Shown here: positions 1 through 14,754 of the stretch, one piece after another | Numbering within the stretch: position 1 is the first letter of the stretch | Layout of the letters: the number at the start of each line of letters is the position of its first letter | From: Planococcus citri | Lineage: Eukaryota > Arthropoda > Insecta > Hemiptera > Pseudococcidae | Direction: 5' to 3' | Length of the DNA: 64,000 bases | NCBI RefSeq assembly: GCF_950023065.1 | Contig: NC_088679.1 | Span: 47,926,001-47,990,000 of the forward strand | The notes under the pieces: model-generated | What the model was told of the DNA's origin: nothing | Seen by the model: the letters and a program-made list of their open reading frames with translations, nothing else | Databases searched by the model: none | Translations under genes and position numbers: made by a program

Positions 1-3000
1 ACGAGTTATTTCAACAATAATGCAGCAATGCTCAGAAGAGTTATCACTTAGAAGAAATCTTTATAGGTAGGTAATAGGTATGTTGTAGTTTTGCTGCCGC
101 TACCTTCTTTTGGCAGCTACAACAATTTCATTTAGCGAGATGAATTCTCGCCAGAGGTAAACATTAACACTTTCCCTTTTCTTCGCCTTCGCCAGCGGTA
201 CTACGGGTGTAATATTCTCGTATTACCATACCAGATGTAATTCTGCTCCTGATGTATGTACTATACATAGGAACGTATAGGTACAATCACTCAATCATTA
301 TGATTAACCACCAAAGAGCAGTACCGACAACAATACAGATTTTACCATCTGTAGTACTAATAAGAACGGTACGTAAACTCTATATCAGAACATGGATATT
401 TGCTTTGATTGAGCTATCAGTCACTGTTCAGTTAAGTGTGAACATAATATATAGGCCTATCATTAGCGGCTCAACTTGCCTTCTCTGTACGCTCATTACC
501 TCTTCTAATGTTGCTAAGCATTACAACAACAAAATAATTTATTAACACGTTAACAAATTACTTCATTATTTTAAAGTTGGTTTCTACCTTTAATAAGATG
601 TCACGCTGCACATCTTATTACCTATTTCTTTTAGTACTTTTGGTTAGTTACCTACAAAGTTCGTAGAGCACCATGGTCGGTACATCTATAGAAGAACTTT
701 ACTTATACTGCCCGTATAGCTGAGGCTAAGGTACCTGCGTACCTATATTGTGTATTATTTTGATTATACAGGGTGATTTCAAGTTTCTATAGTCGTGAAA
801 TTGAACATTTACTTAATGGACGTACGGTGTCCGCTTGGATAGGTTTAATTAAAATCATATCTACTCGCTACAGGGTTAAATTTTATGAACAATGCGTTAG
901 ATGCGAGAAATTCATAGAACAAGTGTTTTAAATTAATTTTACATGAGAGATTGTGACAAGATAAGTAATTTGATTTCGACCTTTTGTTTTTTCTTGTTCT
1001 AATTAATTCAATTTGGTTACTCGAAGACAGATTTTTGAAATGAGAGTTTGATAGAGTGAAGGACTGTCGTAAGTATATAAAATGGTCAGTGTGATTAGCA
1101 AAATATAAGAATTTCTATGTTACGACGCCTATTTAATCATAGTGAGGTAGACTTGACCGAAATTTAAGCTTTCTTCATTCGCTTCTTTGCCCTTTACATT
1201 CAATTTTCGTCCTCAATTTGATCAAATTCAAAATTTTCAAATAGCAGAGAGTTTCGAAATTCCGAAAATGGAAACGTAAACGAAAATATCTACGACGAGT
1301 AGCTAATAGCTACGTGCTTTCAGTGCTTTGAATTGACTTTATACACTTTCAATAGAGCAATTTTTTTTGCATTTTTAGGTTTTTCCCTTCAGTTTAGCCA
1401 AATTTTGATCTTATCTCAAAAAATGGACGAGATTTGAATTTTCAAACATTTTTAAAAGTAGATACCTATTTTAACCGTTGAAGATCAAAGTTGGTTTAGT
1501 TGACAAAATTTCATAATTTCGGCATTTCTGACATAACATTGAAATTTTCCAGAGGCCTTCTGTCAAATACCGCGAAAAATGAAAAAATTGTTTTTAAAAA
1601 TATGAAAGTTCACGAAAAAAAGTGATGGATATCCGCATGAAAATATTTACCGACGTTAACAAAAATTCACCTTTTTCCTCCCCCTCCCTCCCACCTATAG
1701 AAATGAAAGTCAATATTAGTGCATATACCTACTGCAGTGCATATACCTTACCTTCTTGTTTATTTCACTTGAATCCCACAGCGAAAATTGCTGATTTAGG
1801 TACAATGTATCTTCTCTCGAAGTATACTCTCTCTTGTCTACTTCTGACTGTCCCGACAGTTCAGTCGTTCAAATGGTCTTGCAAAAGTTCTACTTTTAGA
1901 AGCAGAACTGTTGAATTTGTTTTCAATTTAAAACTACCCATTCAGATGAAAAAATTGAGAAGAGGAAAATTTCTCAATAGTTATTTTTTGAGTGTTCAAG
2001 AGATAAGTAGCGAAACATCAATCGTGAATTTTTTAGGAAATTTTAAAATTCGCAGAATAGGTAACCTAAAAATTAATTTTTTTTTCTAATTTAAACTCTC
2101 AGAATTAAAAATTTTGTTGTTGTTGTGCTTTTACGAGTAAATGTAATTAAATTATCAAAGAACCTCACTTTTCTGAGGCGAGAAGCCCATATCGCTAAAT
2201 TCCTTCGCCGCCTGGTAGAATGACGTTTTACCATCGTCAAATGTTTTTTTATTTTACTTTTGAGAATCGAAGAATAAAATACATGGGTACAAAATTCAAA
2301 ATTTTCACCAAAGCAAAACTATTTTCAAGATCTTAAAAAAATATTCAGTTCTGTTAATATAATATAAATACCTAATAGATATATTTTTTAAATCGAGCAC
2401 TTTTTTCAAGAGGTGCATATAGCATAGGTTCGACGTACCTATTTGTTTAGTTTTTACTTTCTTAATTTGTGGCTTTTTCAAATTTAGTGTTGAATAAAAT
2501 TATCATCACATTCATACAGGTACCTGTACCCTACCTTACGAGTACATAAATATCGAAATTCAGCATGGTTTTAAAATTATTATTCGCGATTCCTTACGGT
2601 TCTTTTCTCATCTACTTAATGCATTCGTGAAAGCGGCACCTTGCTTAGAAGTCAGAGGTTTATAATGAAAAGTAGTTTGAAAATGAGGTAGGTAGAGGTA
2701 CCACGTACTACAAATATGATGTATCTCTACTAACTAATATACTCTACTTACTTAGTTTACCTGCTTCGATCAAGGGTGAAGCGATTCCAGCTTCGTAGTT
2801 GGAAAATTTGCGATTTTGTATGTCGGAATTCTCAAGATTCCCCCCCTCCCCCATTGTAAAATTGGTTTGCTACGCTCCTGCCTTCGATTAAGCTCTGTAT
2901 GTATTGTTACTGCGAACAGAGCGGTGTTTGCAATACTTTTGAAGTTCGTTATCTTCTCATTAGTAAATTCACTAATAACCTTTTAGGCACTGCTCAAAAT

Positions 3001-4755
3001 GCTATCGCAATAGACTTATTTATTACAACGAACTATTTCTCGGACCGCGAAGCGTATACGACTACGTATACGTATAACTCATTTTTCCGCATGTATTTAG
3101 CTTCGTCATTTCCTGCTGTTTCTGTGTATTATTTAAGGCGTTAATGTCATAACGATAATAATTTTATTTCATCAATTGATACACGATATGTGTGTATTGT
3201 GTACTTACCTCTATCAGGGTTTATTAAACAATTGTGGTTGGCTAAGACTAAGATAGGTGCATGGACATGTTCAACGAGGATATCGATATGCATACGAGTA
3301 GGCATCTCTATCACTATAGATATTGATATTTTGATATGTGTGAATGATACAGATATTTCCTATAGTAATTTTTCTTGTACCTACATAAATATTTGAGTTG
3401 TAATATTAAATTCGAAGTGATGAAGATGATATATGTTAGTGCCTACATAATTGCTCCGAAGGCATATGACTCATGTTTTACGGTATCTACTAAGAATGTA
3501 TTATGAGTTCCTTTTGTCGAACATTTTAATCACTGTCATTAAACAATGAGAGAACTTTCAATACGTGGGTGGGAAGTATTTTTGGATCAAAGGGGGATTA
3601 TGTTTCTAATAATTATATCAATAAAGCATAAGAAAATTGAGAAAAATTTTGGGGTGGATTGAGAAAAAAAACTTATCTCGTATTTTGAGGGAAATTGGTG
3701 AGCAAGTTTACTTTGAGTGGAAGACTACCTAGAAAAATCTTGAGCTTTGTATTCGTATCTAGAACTCAGCCAGGGGTCCTCGCGATTTTTTTTCATTTTT
3801 GAGTAGTATTTACCTCTGCGGTGCTTTGGTTACCTACCCTTCTTCCTCTCTATCCCTAAAATGGCGTGCTTTGGAGCTTACAAACTTTTTTGAGCCCTTC
3901 ACTTTGAAATTGTATACTTCAACCGTCTACAAACGGTTCTATAAGGGGTAGAAAGCAATACCTCCTACAATGAATAAAAAATATTTTTGAAAATTTGATC
4001 AAAATTATTCAAGTTACACTTTTGGATGGGGATGGGATGATAGAAGACATAAATGAGACTACCCAAAAGCGGCTGAACCCCGCGTTTGTTTTTCAAAAAT
4101 GATCCTACATTGAGAACCTCTGGCTCTCACTCATATAGTCAACCTCCTTACCAATTCTCGTGAAAACCCGGAAAACCTTTTTAAAAAAAAAAAAAAAACA
4201 GTCTAATATCTACATACTCGTATGAACAATAGTTGACTGTTACATGTGTATTGGAAATGCTGGCATCTCTGAAAAAATCTCTGGGTCCTCAGTGGATGAT
4301 GCCAGCAACTGGAGGTTCCTTCAGCTAAGTCAGGCCTTTTGGGTACCTACCTACCTAAGATACGCATACTTAATATAACATTTTCTTTCATATGTTCCCT
4401 CACTACTTCAAACACATAGGCCTGACCCTATGAGTCAGGAGAAGTGCAATTGTTCTTACAAGTGTAAAATCAATTTTAAATCTACGTTAGTTATCTCATA
4501 TCAAATTTTCAGCATACTCGAAATACTTGTTATGATATAGGTAGTATTATACACTTACACGACTATATATTAATTTGACTCAACGTGTACTGTATCATGT
4601 ATACGTAGAATATAGTTTAAGATTTAATATTCAAATGGTTTTTTTTTCTTACACCTACAAATGAAACAAAGAAATTACACGTAGCGCAGAAAAATTTATG
4701 TTCTTAGGTATATAGGGGCACTGTATAGTATACGGAATTAACATATACAATACAC
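1..4755. other. Gene-poor AT-rich region, left flank
   Basis: No coding exon could be supported here. Open frames are short, low in complexity and lack protein-like composition or paired splice sites. The DNA has A/T homopolymer runs and repeated TAGGTA or GTACCTA words. A small hairpin with GCTGGCATC and GATGCCAGC arms lies near 4258-4307. This could be intergenic DNA or the intron of a gene whose exons lie outside the window; the sequence does not decide between them. Confidence 0.6.
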
Positions 4756-5095
4756 TTAAAGTAATAATTCAAAACAAATCAAGATAAAAGGTACAGCTTG
4801 TGATGCTATAGTAGCGTAAAAAGGCGTTACATTTGAAGTCGGCGCTGCGTTGCTGATCGCCGTAGCACACACCGCTCTACTTTGGGCGTCTTGAGGAGTC
4901 CTGTTCCCAATCGTATCATTGTACGAAGAGGCACTAACACTATGCCTTTATCAGTGAGGATATCTTTTACAACAACTGTTTATTACCATAGATTCCGTTC
5001 GAATGCATATCTTCCCTTAGTCCGACTAAATATATCGCCTCAAGGGTGTGCCTTGCGTCCATTTGGCACGCCTCCATCGCACGTAAAGTGAGAGA
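4756..5095 (-). other. GC-richer patch, possible terminal exon of an unidentified gene
   Basis: This patch stands out from the AT-rich surroundings. On the minus strand an open frame can be read from an AG acceptor-like site (exon start about 4945) to a TAA at 4756-4758, giving about 62 residues. It has a mixed Ser/Thr/Asn/Ala composition, an NDT glycosylation-type site, and a hydrophobic C-terminal tail (near VPFILICFELLL), as in GPI-anchored or tail-anchored proteins. Further up on the same strand, about 4990-5085, another open stretch starts with ATG and ends at a GGTAATA donor-like site. In the phase that donor gives, the downstream patch is read in a different open frame, so the two pieces do not combine into one convincing protein. 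I recognise no family. It may equally be a non-coding conserved element. Confidence 0.25.
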
Positions 5096-8000
5096 AATTT
5101 ATTATAAATTTCGTCCGAGTTGTGTTTTTTTCACTTCATATACTTACGCACCTTTTAGGTTGCACTAAGTGCCTGCCTGTAGTACCTCACCTACTCGTAT
5201 AGTAGAAAATACGGTTGCCAAAATCATTAGGTTTGCGTCAGGTTTCGTTTCGTTATATGGAACGGATACGGTATCGATTGTATGTATAGGTATATTTGAT
5301 ACTCAAATTTTAAGACTTTATCATCGTTGATGATTATTAAGGTTGAAAATTATATAAAAGTTGAAGAAAAGTGATACCTACTCGATCTATAATCGTATTT
5401 TTGTGGCTTTCTAACCTGTTTTCCTACATGAAACAGCAGCCGTTTAGAAGTACCTAATTAAGCACGTAATATTACCTAAACGAGGAAATTATGAAGTATC
5501 CATATGGGGATTTGGTTATTGTTACATGGAAACATCGCGTTTGGGTGCACTTTTTTCTAGCGAGGAAATTTGTCTCATTAATTTTTGGATCAGTTTTCGC
5601 GAGGGGGATGATAATTGTAATTAGGGGACCTATAAGAGATACCTTTTACCAGCAGTAATATCGAGCTCTTATTGAAATAAGTATACATACTTCGACTTCA
5701 AGTATATTCCTTTGGAATTAAGTGAATTCGGAGCGAGGATTAAAATATTATATAATCGGATCATTAGTGGTCTGAGGTTTATGTTTTATGAAAAGAACTT
5801 CCTTTCCTTATATGGTTATTCGAGTCGAATCGTTTCGACCGAAGTGAAGGGGCTTAATCATCACTATCATCAGTTTTTTATTCATTTTTTCTTTCGAATT
5901 TTGATGCCTTTATTGGTCAAAAGTAACAAGGACCAACAGTTGAGTTCAGAACGAATGACATTTTGTACGTAGTTATTTTTAATGCTAATTTGTAATTTCA
6001 AATGAAAGTCAATGTGGGCAATTTTTAAAGATTTTAACTCAATTTTTATAATAATTTGGCTGGATCATTATTATGTTACATAAATCATTTTTTGATTCTG
6101 CTGCTGTTATTCTCCTCTTTCCTTCTCTCAAAAACATATATGTTAGTAAAAAGTGTTTTATGTTGAAATTCTCAAAATTGTGAAAATTTATCAAATATTT
6201 TTGTTTTTTTCGGAACAAAAATCATCGTGCTCGCGTGTAAATAGTTATATTGCACTATACGAAAATGTATGCTCAAAATAATCTCGATTGAACTTTTGAA
6301 AATGTTGCAAAAATTATGATACTTTTGTGAATTTGAAATTCTTTACTTGAAGTTTTAATATTTATGTAGGTACATTAAACATAATTCGAAAATGTGGTAC
6401 TGGTAGGTATGTAAGGCTATAATTGAGATTAACATCAAAATTTGTCGAGCTTAAATTTTTGGAAGAATTTTTTAATGCAAATGAGTCACTTTGTCAATTT
6501 TATGACATTTTAAACGCATTCCTTACAAATACCTAGCAGTGCAACTTATGAATGACATTTTATATCTGCTCCAAATATCAGCAATGAATCGACCCAATAA
6601 TTATTTGCAGGCGCTGGCATATACTTTAATGGGTACCTAGATCTGCGCTATATGTATATAAATCATGCATTCTAAAATTCAGAACTTACATTATTGCTAT
6701 TTTATAAACTGCATTTTACACGAAAAAAGGTGCCTATACTTAGATGTAATAAGCGTATAAAACTGGCTTCACTGTGCGGTACATTTAAATATGAAAAAAG
6801 GTACAGTAGAAATACGGTTGTAATAATGGATGACCCCATGGTGTATAATTATACGCTATGACACGTAGTTTAAACGCCCACACAGTAATTTAATCCTTCT
6901 TCATGATTAAAGTTGTAAAGATAATTAAGAAACTCATATCGTAGTTCGTGGTACTCTGTATGTACATAGATATATTCGCTAAAAATGTATGTAGCTTAAA
7001 CGGGTGTAATTTTTTTTCAAGCACACGTAGCAAGTTTGCTTGTGTATTAACGACTGGAGTTTGCCCTATCACTCTTCAGTAGCGCAATATCAGCACAGAG
7101 TTTTTTAAAATTCAATTTTTTCACGAGAGCCCCCAACATTAAATAAGTTTGAAGCGATGGGTTAAAAGTACTTGAAGCTTAATTTTTTTTAAAATTAATT
7201 TAAAAATTTGAATTAAAAAAATCAAATTTGGACCAAAAATGAAAAAAAATCACTAAATTGCCCTACAAAACTGCAATTTATTATATACCCTATTTTCGAC
7301 CAACCAAATTGATTGGAAACGGTTTCGAACTATTTTGGAGTAAATTTTTGAAATCTGAAGTTATAAAGCTAAATACTGTATTCCTTCATACGTCCTGATT
7401 TCCACACACTGAGTCTACTGAAAAGTGGTTTCAAGATTTTCGGGAGCCTCCAATCATTTTGAAAATTTCAATTTTCCAAAAAACGCTTTAAAATCTGCCC
7501 AAATCAGCTTTAGTAGGTACGTAATTACTAATTAGGCTACGTATACTCGCGATATTGAAATTGTACAATCAGTAAGTGTAGGTGCAAAAGTGTTCCTCTC
7601 TTTATAACGAGACCTCAAAGATTTCATACTTGATGGAAAAAACTGACCGATTTCTGTGGTTTCGTGTTGTTTTTTGGTCCTTTTATCCGGCTCGAAGGAC
7701 CAAAATAATTTGATAGGTTCTTAAAAATTATATCATGCGAAAAAAAATAACTACATTTAGAAAATTCGATGAAGTTTTGTTAGGTACCGGAAATGAGAGC
7801 ACATTCAAAATTTTTTTTGGAAAATTTTTTCATGCATTTAATGTAAAATTCCTATAGATACATATTTACAACTTTTTTGTTGAATCAATGGCCCTCAAAC
7901 TCTCAGTAATTTGGCGTCATCTTTTGTAGTTTATGCTTTTTCTTCAGAGATTACTTATGTGAGTATGCTGAAAAAAGAATAGTTACCTACCTATGATAAC

Positions 8001-11000
8001 TTGTTTTCAGTAGGGTAATATAACGAAATTTGATACTTGAACGGTCATCATATTGGGAAGGTCAATCTACTGAAGAAAATTATGTGCAAAATGATATACG
8101 TATGAATGGCATAAGAGATATCAGCAATGATGCGACGCGTGTGGTGTTCAATATGGTGCGGAATTTATTGCAGTCGAATAGTGTACGATCTACGAGTATT
8201 TGGCATCCTATTCGTATAACACGTAGATAGCGTATAGAATTCAAGAGCTATCACTACGCTAAAGATTATCTTCATCAACTGTTCTTTTATTGTTCTTTTT
8301 TCAACCCTTTAATCAAATATTTACTGTTTCAGCTTGGCTTGATATTTACACATAACGAAATACTGACAGTTTCGCCCCTACATACCTCGAAGCGCCATTC
8401 TGACCGTCGAGCCTTCGCTAAATTATAAAGCTCTGTAATTTAATTTCGATTTATTTTTAACCCTTTTTTCGACACTTTTTTCCATCGTCGCTGCTATTAT
8501 CAAATAAAGTTTACCCGATTCTTAGGCCAGAATTTTTAACCTTTTTTTTTCGCGTAAAAACACAAACAACCCGTTCGTATACGTTAAATAGGTACCCTAT
8601 TTTTCAATTTAAATGTGCCAAGGTGTACAGATTTTTCGAGCCAGATTTATCGTCGCCTTGTATTTGCGGTTCGGTTCAGTGTGGTGTAATTTCGTTTGTA
8701 TAGAAGCGTTTTGTATTGGCATGTCTATGTTGCTCGAAAAGCGTCGCGTAATTTAATACCGAAGTGAGAGAACTTTTAAATTTTCGTTTCCTCTAATCGT
8801 AACTTATTTGACGAAATAATGTTCGTCGATCGTTGGAGAGAGAGAAGAACAGAAAAAAATCCTAACAATAATCCAATAATTTCAACGGGGACTTTTTTTT
8901 TCTTTGCTAATGCGAACACGACGATAGTAAGATTGAAGTAACGTCTACTACCACGCGAATAAGAAGGAAAGAGGTACAATGAAAAAAAAAAGGATGGAGT
9001 CGTTGTAAATTAGAAGAAAGCGAATAATTCGAAAAGTAAACGAATAAACGAGAAAGGAGGAATATTTTATGAGAAGTTGTTACTATACAGAGGGTGTCGA
9101 ACTTATCATTAAAGCTCGGTCGTTTAAACTTGCTTCTTGTCACCATCGTCGTCGCGTTATAAAATAAGGCCACCCGCGTGACGTTTGTACAGTTTACTCG
9201 TTTTACACCATGTTTTTAAAATTTTTCCCTTCGTTGGTCGTAACTTTCGTGAATAATTGTTTCAAGATGTTCCAACTCTTTGAATACAATTAAGTACGAT
9301 ACGATTTTTTTTTTTTTTGGTTGTGTTGAATCGTTAAGGAAGTTTTGGGGTATTTTGAATTTTTTTAAAAGATTTTTTTCAATTCGCATAATTATTTAAA
9401 TTTTATTTTTCGTATTTTTGAACAGATTTATTGGAGGACAAAAATTGAAAGAATATCCAAAAATGGCATCACCAAAAATAAGACATGGTTTTATGTGCTG
9501 AATTTAATTTTTAGATTTTTGGCAAATTTTTGAAAATTTGAATGGTTTATTTCTTATGAAAAAAATATAATTTGGTCAAAATGAATTAAAAAACTGAATT
9601 TTTTTTTATTTTGATGGAAAATATTTTTCTTGACTAAGAATTGGGTGCTCTTTCCTTTTTTTGAGTGGGGCATCTAAACATTATGTGTACATATGTGCGA
9701 GGGAGTTCCAGAAAACGTACACCAGAACTTGACATTCAGGCAATTGTGATTTGTTGCCTAACTCGTGAATTGAAGGAGTTCTTATACCTACTTACGAATC
9801 TGAAATAAGTATACCAGTTTTAAGGGAATAGATTCGTCAAAAGGTACAGATAAATGTTCGGATCATTCAATTACTTTGATTACCAACATGGATAGTACCT
9901 ATACATATTTAAGAGCGCAAACGAAAAAGAATCATCTGACCAAAAGTAACATTTTCCAAGAAAAGTGTTTCAAGTTTTCCGAAACATTTTTTTTTCAAAA
10001 AAAAAAATTATTTCATGTTGTTTTTTAAATTATTTTTTTGCATTTTGATTTTTTTCATTTTTTCTCTTTTTCTAATGCATATTTTGAATAATACCTGAAT
10101 CGTTTCAGGTGAAGTAATTTTGTATGTTTTTTTGTATTTATTGTTTTTCACTATTTTTGAGTGAAAATTTTTTGACATGCTTCACTTAAAACTGAAATAT
10201 TGCGTTGAAATTTTCGAAATTGGGGTCTATGGGAGGTTCCATTTGATTCTTAAAGAGTTCCTACGGTAATTTGGTGAAGAAAAAAAAATTGATTTTTTGA
10301 TCTGCTGGTCCTTTTTGTATTCGCACTCAATTATGTAGGTACATAATTATTGATAGAAAAATAAAAAAAAACTCGCATATCCTCAAAACTATGCTAAGCC
10401 GAGGAGACGTTCGATGAGAAAAGTTGAAATATACTTGATCCACGAATTTTTAAAAGAGGTAACTTGCCACAGTTGATTCTTTTGCTGAGTGCCTGCTTTC
10501 TTGGGCAGAAACTGGCTCAGAATTGGTGAATTTGGCCAGGATTTCACTCTTCAATTTCATGGAGGGGGGGGGTACACGTTCTCATACATTTTTTTCTCAA
10601 GTTGGAAATGCTACTTCAGCATTTGAACATGAGGATTGAAATCCTTTGAAGACCAACAAAAAAGGTCCTTTACCGAAGAGGTCGATTTTCGAGATCATAA
10701 TTAAAAGATGTCACAACATGTTGGAAATTGTGGTTCAAATCGTGTTTTCTTCGTTTTGAACGCAAATTTAGGACTGACAGAAAAAGTTCTATCACAAAAT
10801 GGCCCATTTTTTAAATTAATGAAGCTACGAGACGTTCAGTTTTTAAAATTTGCAACACTTACAATTGTTCAAGCCTCGTAAAATTTTACCGGATTCTATG
10901 CTTTTTTCCTGTGTGAAATATTAGATACTTTTTGTGGAGAAAAATTCATTTTATCATATTATAGTACACAGAACTTACGGTTGGTAGGTTTCAAGAAAAA

Positions 11001-11498
11001 GTGTAAATTTTGATTTTCTGCCCTATAAGTTTTGGAAAAATCTAAAAATTAAAAGTTTGCCTTATGAAGACGAATATATCTACCGTTTGTGCTGAATCTA
11101 TAGCTCGTCATTCTGACCCGATGAGTACACATCATATGACTGGGTGCAAAAAACTTCTCCCTAGCGTTTGACACCTTCGTTCAGATAATTTTCGAAAATT
11201 TAAGAGAAAACATCTGACTGTCCGCGTTTTGTCACCCTCAAAAAACACAAACATCACAGTAAGCGGATCAAATTGATTGTAGTATGGTAAAACGAAATGA
11301 AATGCGTTTCACTTCATTGGGTTTTGACGCAGCCCCTATTTTATGCAAATATAGCATTCGTTGTTGTAGCAATTGCCGGCCTTTTTCAGACAATTCAGTT
11401 CAGTCTATTAATCTGATATAACAGGGCAGATATAATACTGACAAGAGTTAAAGAAATGACATTCTATAAACCGTTTACTGTATTATCTTGTTCACGGG

Positions 11499-11518
11499 AT
11501 TATTATTATTATTATTAT
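11499..11518. repeat. ATT trinucleotide microsatellite
   Basis: A run of about six to seven ATT units. A simple repeat with no gene context. Confidence 0.85.
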
Positions 11519-13535
11519 GAGTTTTTTTTTCTTTCTCAACACCATGTACTGTGCGTATATGTTTCATTATATAGCCTGAATCCCTCTGTACTGGTGTTTC
11601 ATGTTTACTGAGTAAACCTTTTTTTCAGTCTCACTTTCCCAAGTAAGTAGGCAAGGAAAATTGATATTGTGTTTAAAGAGAGTAGGCTAATTTTTCATTC
11701 GATCTATTTTTATTCACCGAATCAACGCAATGTTCACAAATTAACTATAAAAAAAAGCTACCTATGCTACTTCTGTCTTTCTTTGCTTTTTTTTTTGTTG
11801 AAAATTTCTACGCCGAAAAATCAAAAATACCTATGGGGTATTTTCATAAACATGTCTTATACGTACGCGAATCCTTTGAGCTGAATTTAATCGAGTGTTC
11901 ATTCCGTAGTATAAATTTTTAAATCATCAACGTGAAAAATCTTTATATACCCTTGCATGCATTTTATACATAAAAGGTAATCTAATTTTGAATTTAACAA
12001 ACGTCGAGAAGTTTATAAAAGTAAGTAAATATCCTTGAACATTCGCAGGAAGTTATCGTTGTTTGAATACAAAGGGTAAAATGCGCGAAAAAAATACAGA
12101 CACAGTGGAAAATATCTGCAGAAAATGTAGAAAAATATCTAGTGGGAGGAGTAATAAAGGTCTTTGAGTTTCGAAGAAACGGTAAAAAGAAGTAGAGAGA
12201 GGGAGATAAAAGGCATGGATGTGAAAAAGAGAAACGTGGTGTTACGTTAACATCAATTTTATAAGTGATATTTCAAACTGAAACGATATTGAAAAAGTTA
12301 TCTTTTTGAAGATTTTTCTGCTATATTTCCATTTCACGTTGTTGATCCATCATACGGGCTCGATTTTCTTTGCGCGCATTTTTCCTTTTTCTTTTTCCCC
12401 ATTTTTTCTTCCTCTTTCTTCGCTTTCAATTTAAGAAAGAGAAAATCTCTCGTGAAATATTGAAAACCGTAAATGTAAGTGTGTGAATTTTCGTTCGATT
12501 GATAGGCCTATTAATTTTTATAATCAACTTGACGATGAAATGTCGACACCGGTGTTGGAGATTGCGTGTTTCAGATTAAAGGGGAAATGTCTACCTGGGG
12601 AATTATTTTATGGTTAGAATAGATTGCCTTCTACAGAATTTTGTGGATGTGCAGCGTTATATGAATGTGCATAGATGTATAAACATATTTGTCTTTTTCG
12701 ACTTACGTATCAATGGATTCAATACTTTTTACATTTTAGCTGAAAAGTCGGTATCTATAATTACCTGTTTGAAATTCCAATGAAAATTTTTGAATTGAAC
12801 GGCATTTCATTTTCGTACCTACCTTTTAATCAAATTTTTTAAAATAACTAAAACGGGCACATTGAATGATTGAGTTAGCCAGACGATTGAAACAAAAGGT
12901 CTATGGTCTATCAACTTTCGACATAATTATCGTAGGTATAAATAATGAGGTAGATCAGAAGAAAAATCCTATTCATCCGGTAAAAAGGAACCAGTAAATA
13001 ATATTATGATATTTTTGAAGAAATGCACTTTTTGTTTGCGATTCTAAATTCATTTTTTCCTACAGATATTTTCTGATTTTTGAAGTTTTTAAACATGCAT
13101 TTTTAAGTGTTTTGGTTGACTTTTGCTCAGCAACTTGGTGTTCAGTTTTATCATAATAGATATATCCAGAAAGATGGGACGAGGCTTTATGAAAGAATTT
13201 CAGATTTAATGGAAAAGTCTTCAAAGTATACCTATTACCTACGTACCCACCTAATGAGGAGAGGGTCCGAATTCGACAATGTTGCAGCTTCATCGTGATT
13301 TCGTGTACTTACAGCTCTATCTGTTGCTAGTCTGTTGCACTAATGCCATTTGAAAATCGTCCTCTTATTAGAATACTCGTGTTTGAAATTCCAGATCAAG
13401 ATTTCGATTTTTCATTATTCGCGAGTTTTGTATTTCAATTTTTGAGTAAAATATCTAATAAATTTGCGAGTGAAGTGAAAATATGGATGGCGATTCACAA
13501 AATTTACTCCGGAAATAAAAAAGGAAACATTCAAA

Positions 13536-13585
13536 ATTTTTAAAACCATCTCAATTTTCTATTTTTAAAACCATCTCAATTTTCT
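13536..13585. repeat. Perfect 25-bp tandem duplication
   Basis: Two identical 25-base units (13536-13560 and 13561-13585) containing AAAACCATCTC lie head to tail. The absence of differences suggests a recent slippage or duplication event. Confidence 0.85.
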
Positions 13586-14317
13586 ATTTCGAGGCAAAAC
13601 TTTTCATTATTTTCTTTCAATAGGTTTCCATTTGTAGCAGGTCGTTTTTTCCTGCAAGTTCAAATTTTGAGCGAGTTAATTTTACTCTTAATTAAGTTTC
13701 TTATTCTATACCTACCTTTAGAAAAAGTCAGAATGCTCTCACCCTACTAAAACTTAACCTTAAACTAATAAAGTGAGAGGTTCGTTTAAAAAGTCATCCA
13801 TGTTAAAAATTCAAGTTCTACGGAAGGTCAAAATAACACGCGTACTTCAATCAAATTTTGTAGCAAAATTTTTATTTTGTGGCTGTTTGTTGTTCACCAA
13901 GATGAGCCAACGTTCAAAAAATGCAAATATTTCGGTTTACTGGAATTTACTCTGTAAAACTTTGACTAGGTAGGGAAGTTTTTATGTGTGAAATTCTATT
14001 TAGGTAGGTACCTATATACCTATTTGAATAAATTCAGGGTGTCCACAAGCTGGAAAACCTGGAAAATTCATGGAATTTTGGAATTTACAGCATTTTTTAC
14101 TCAAAAGTCAGGGAATTTTGTGAAAGGTTACTTCCAACAGATTTCTCCATTTCTCATAATGAAAAAATTTACCTTCGCTTTGCTCATTTTCAGGCAATTT
14201 TTTTGCAGGTCGCTTTTGTCAAAAATTGCCAAATTCCCAAAAAGTTTTGCTTTTTTGTAAAAATTGTTGAAATCTTGCATTTTGTCAACTTATGACCCAA
14301 TTGACAAAAATTTGGAT

Positions 14318-14586
14318 AAAAATGCTAGATAATAGCTAGCTAATCACGCTACAATTGCGCTAGCGCACTAGCGTGATTTTGGGACTCTCTGCTAGCTTTT
14401 TTTCGCCAGTGTTTCACGCTAGAAAATCACTAGCAAAAAGCTAGCGTGTTCGTTAAAAGAAAGCGAGCCTCAGCTAGGAAAAAGCTAGCAGAAAGCTAGC
14501 GTTTTGTGCAGTTTTCGGATTTTTTTGAGCGATAAAAACGCTAGCAGAACATGTTGCTTCTTTCTCAGCTCGCTATACGCTAGCAT
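14318..14586. repeat. GCTAGC-rich subterminal cluster, left
   Basis: Many copies of GCTAGC, GCTAG and CTAGC, several separated by A-runs, lie in about 270 bases. They mirror the cluster at 16863-17180. In DNA transposons such subterminal clusters can be transposase-binding sites; that role is inferred here. Confidence 0.6.
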
Positions 14587-14754
14587 TCCACTAAACAAAA
14601 TAATAATCACCCATTAAAGTCAAAATTTTATTTTCAAAAATTAAAAGAGTGGGGTTAGGTACCTTCAATTTTGAGAATTTCTTCACGTCTGAATTCCCCT
14701 TATCACAACGAATTTTTCAAGACCTAATTTACATACGAAAATTTTCCTACCTAA

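Larger units (their letters stand above)
5096..14034. other. Gene-poor AT-rich region
   Basis: No gene can be supported. The stretch contains long A/T-rich tracts, dispersed TAGGTACCTA words, a short ATT microsatellite around 11499-11518 and a perfect 25-bp tandem duplication at 13536-13585. Short open frames here lack splice context and codon pattern. Confidence 0.6.
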
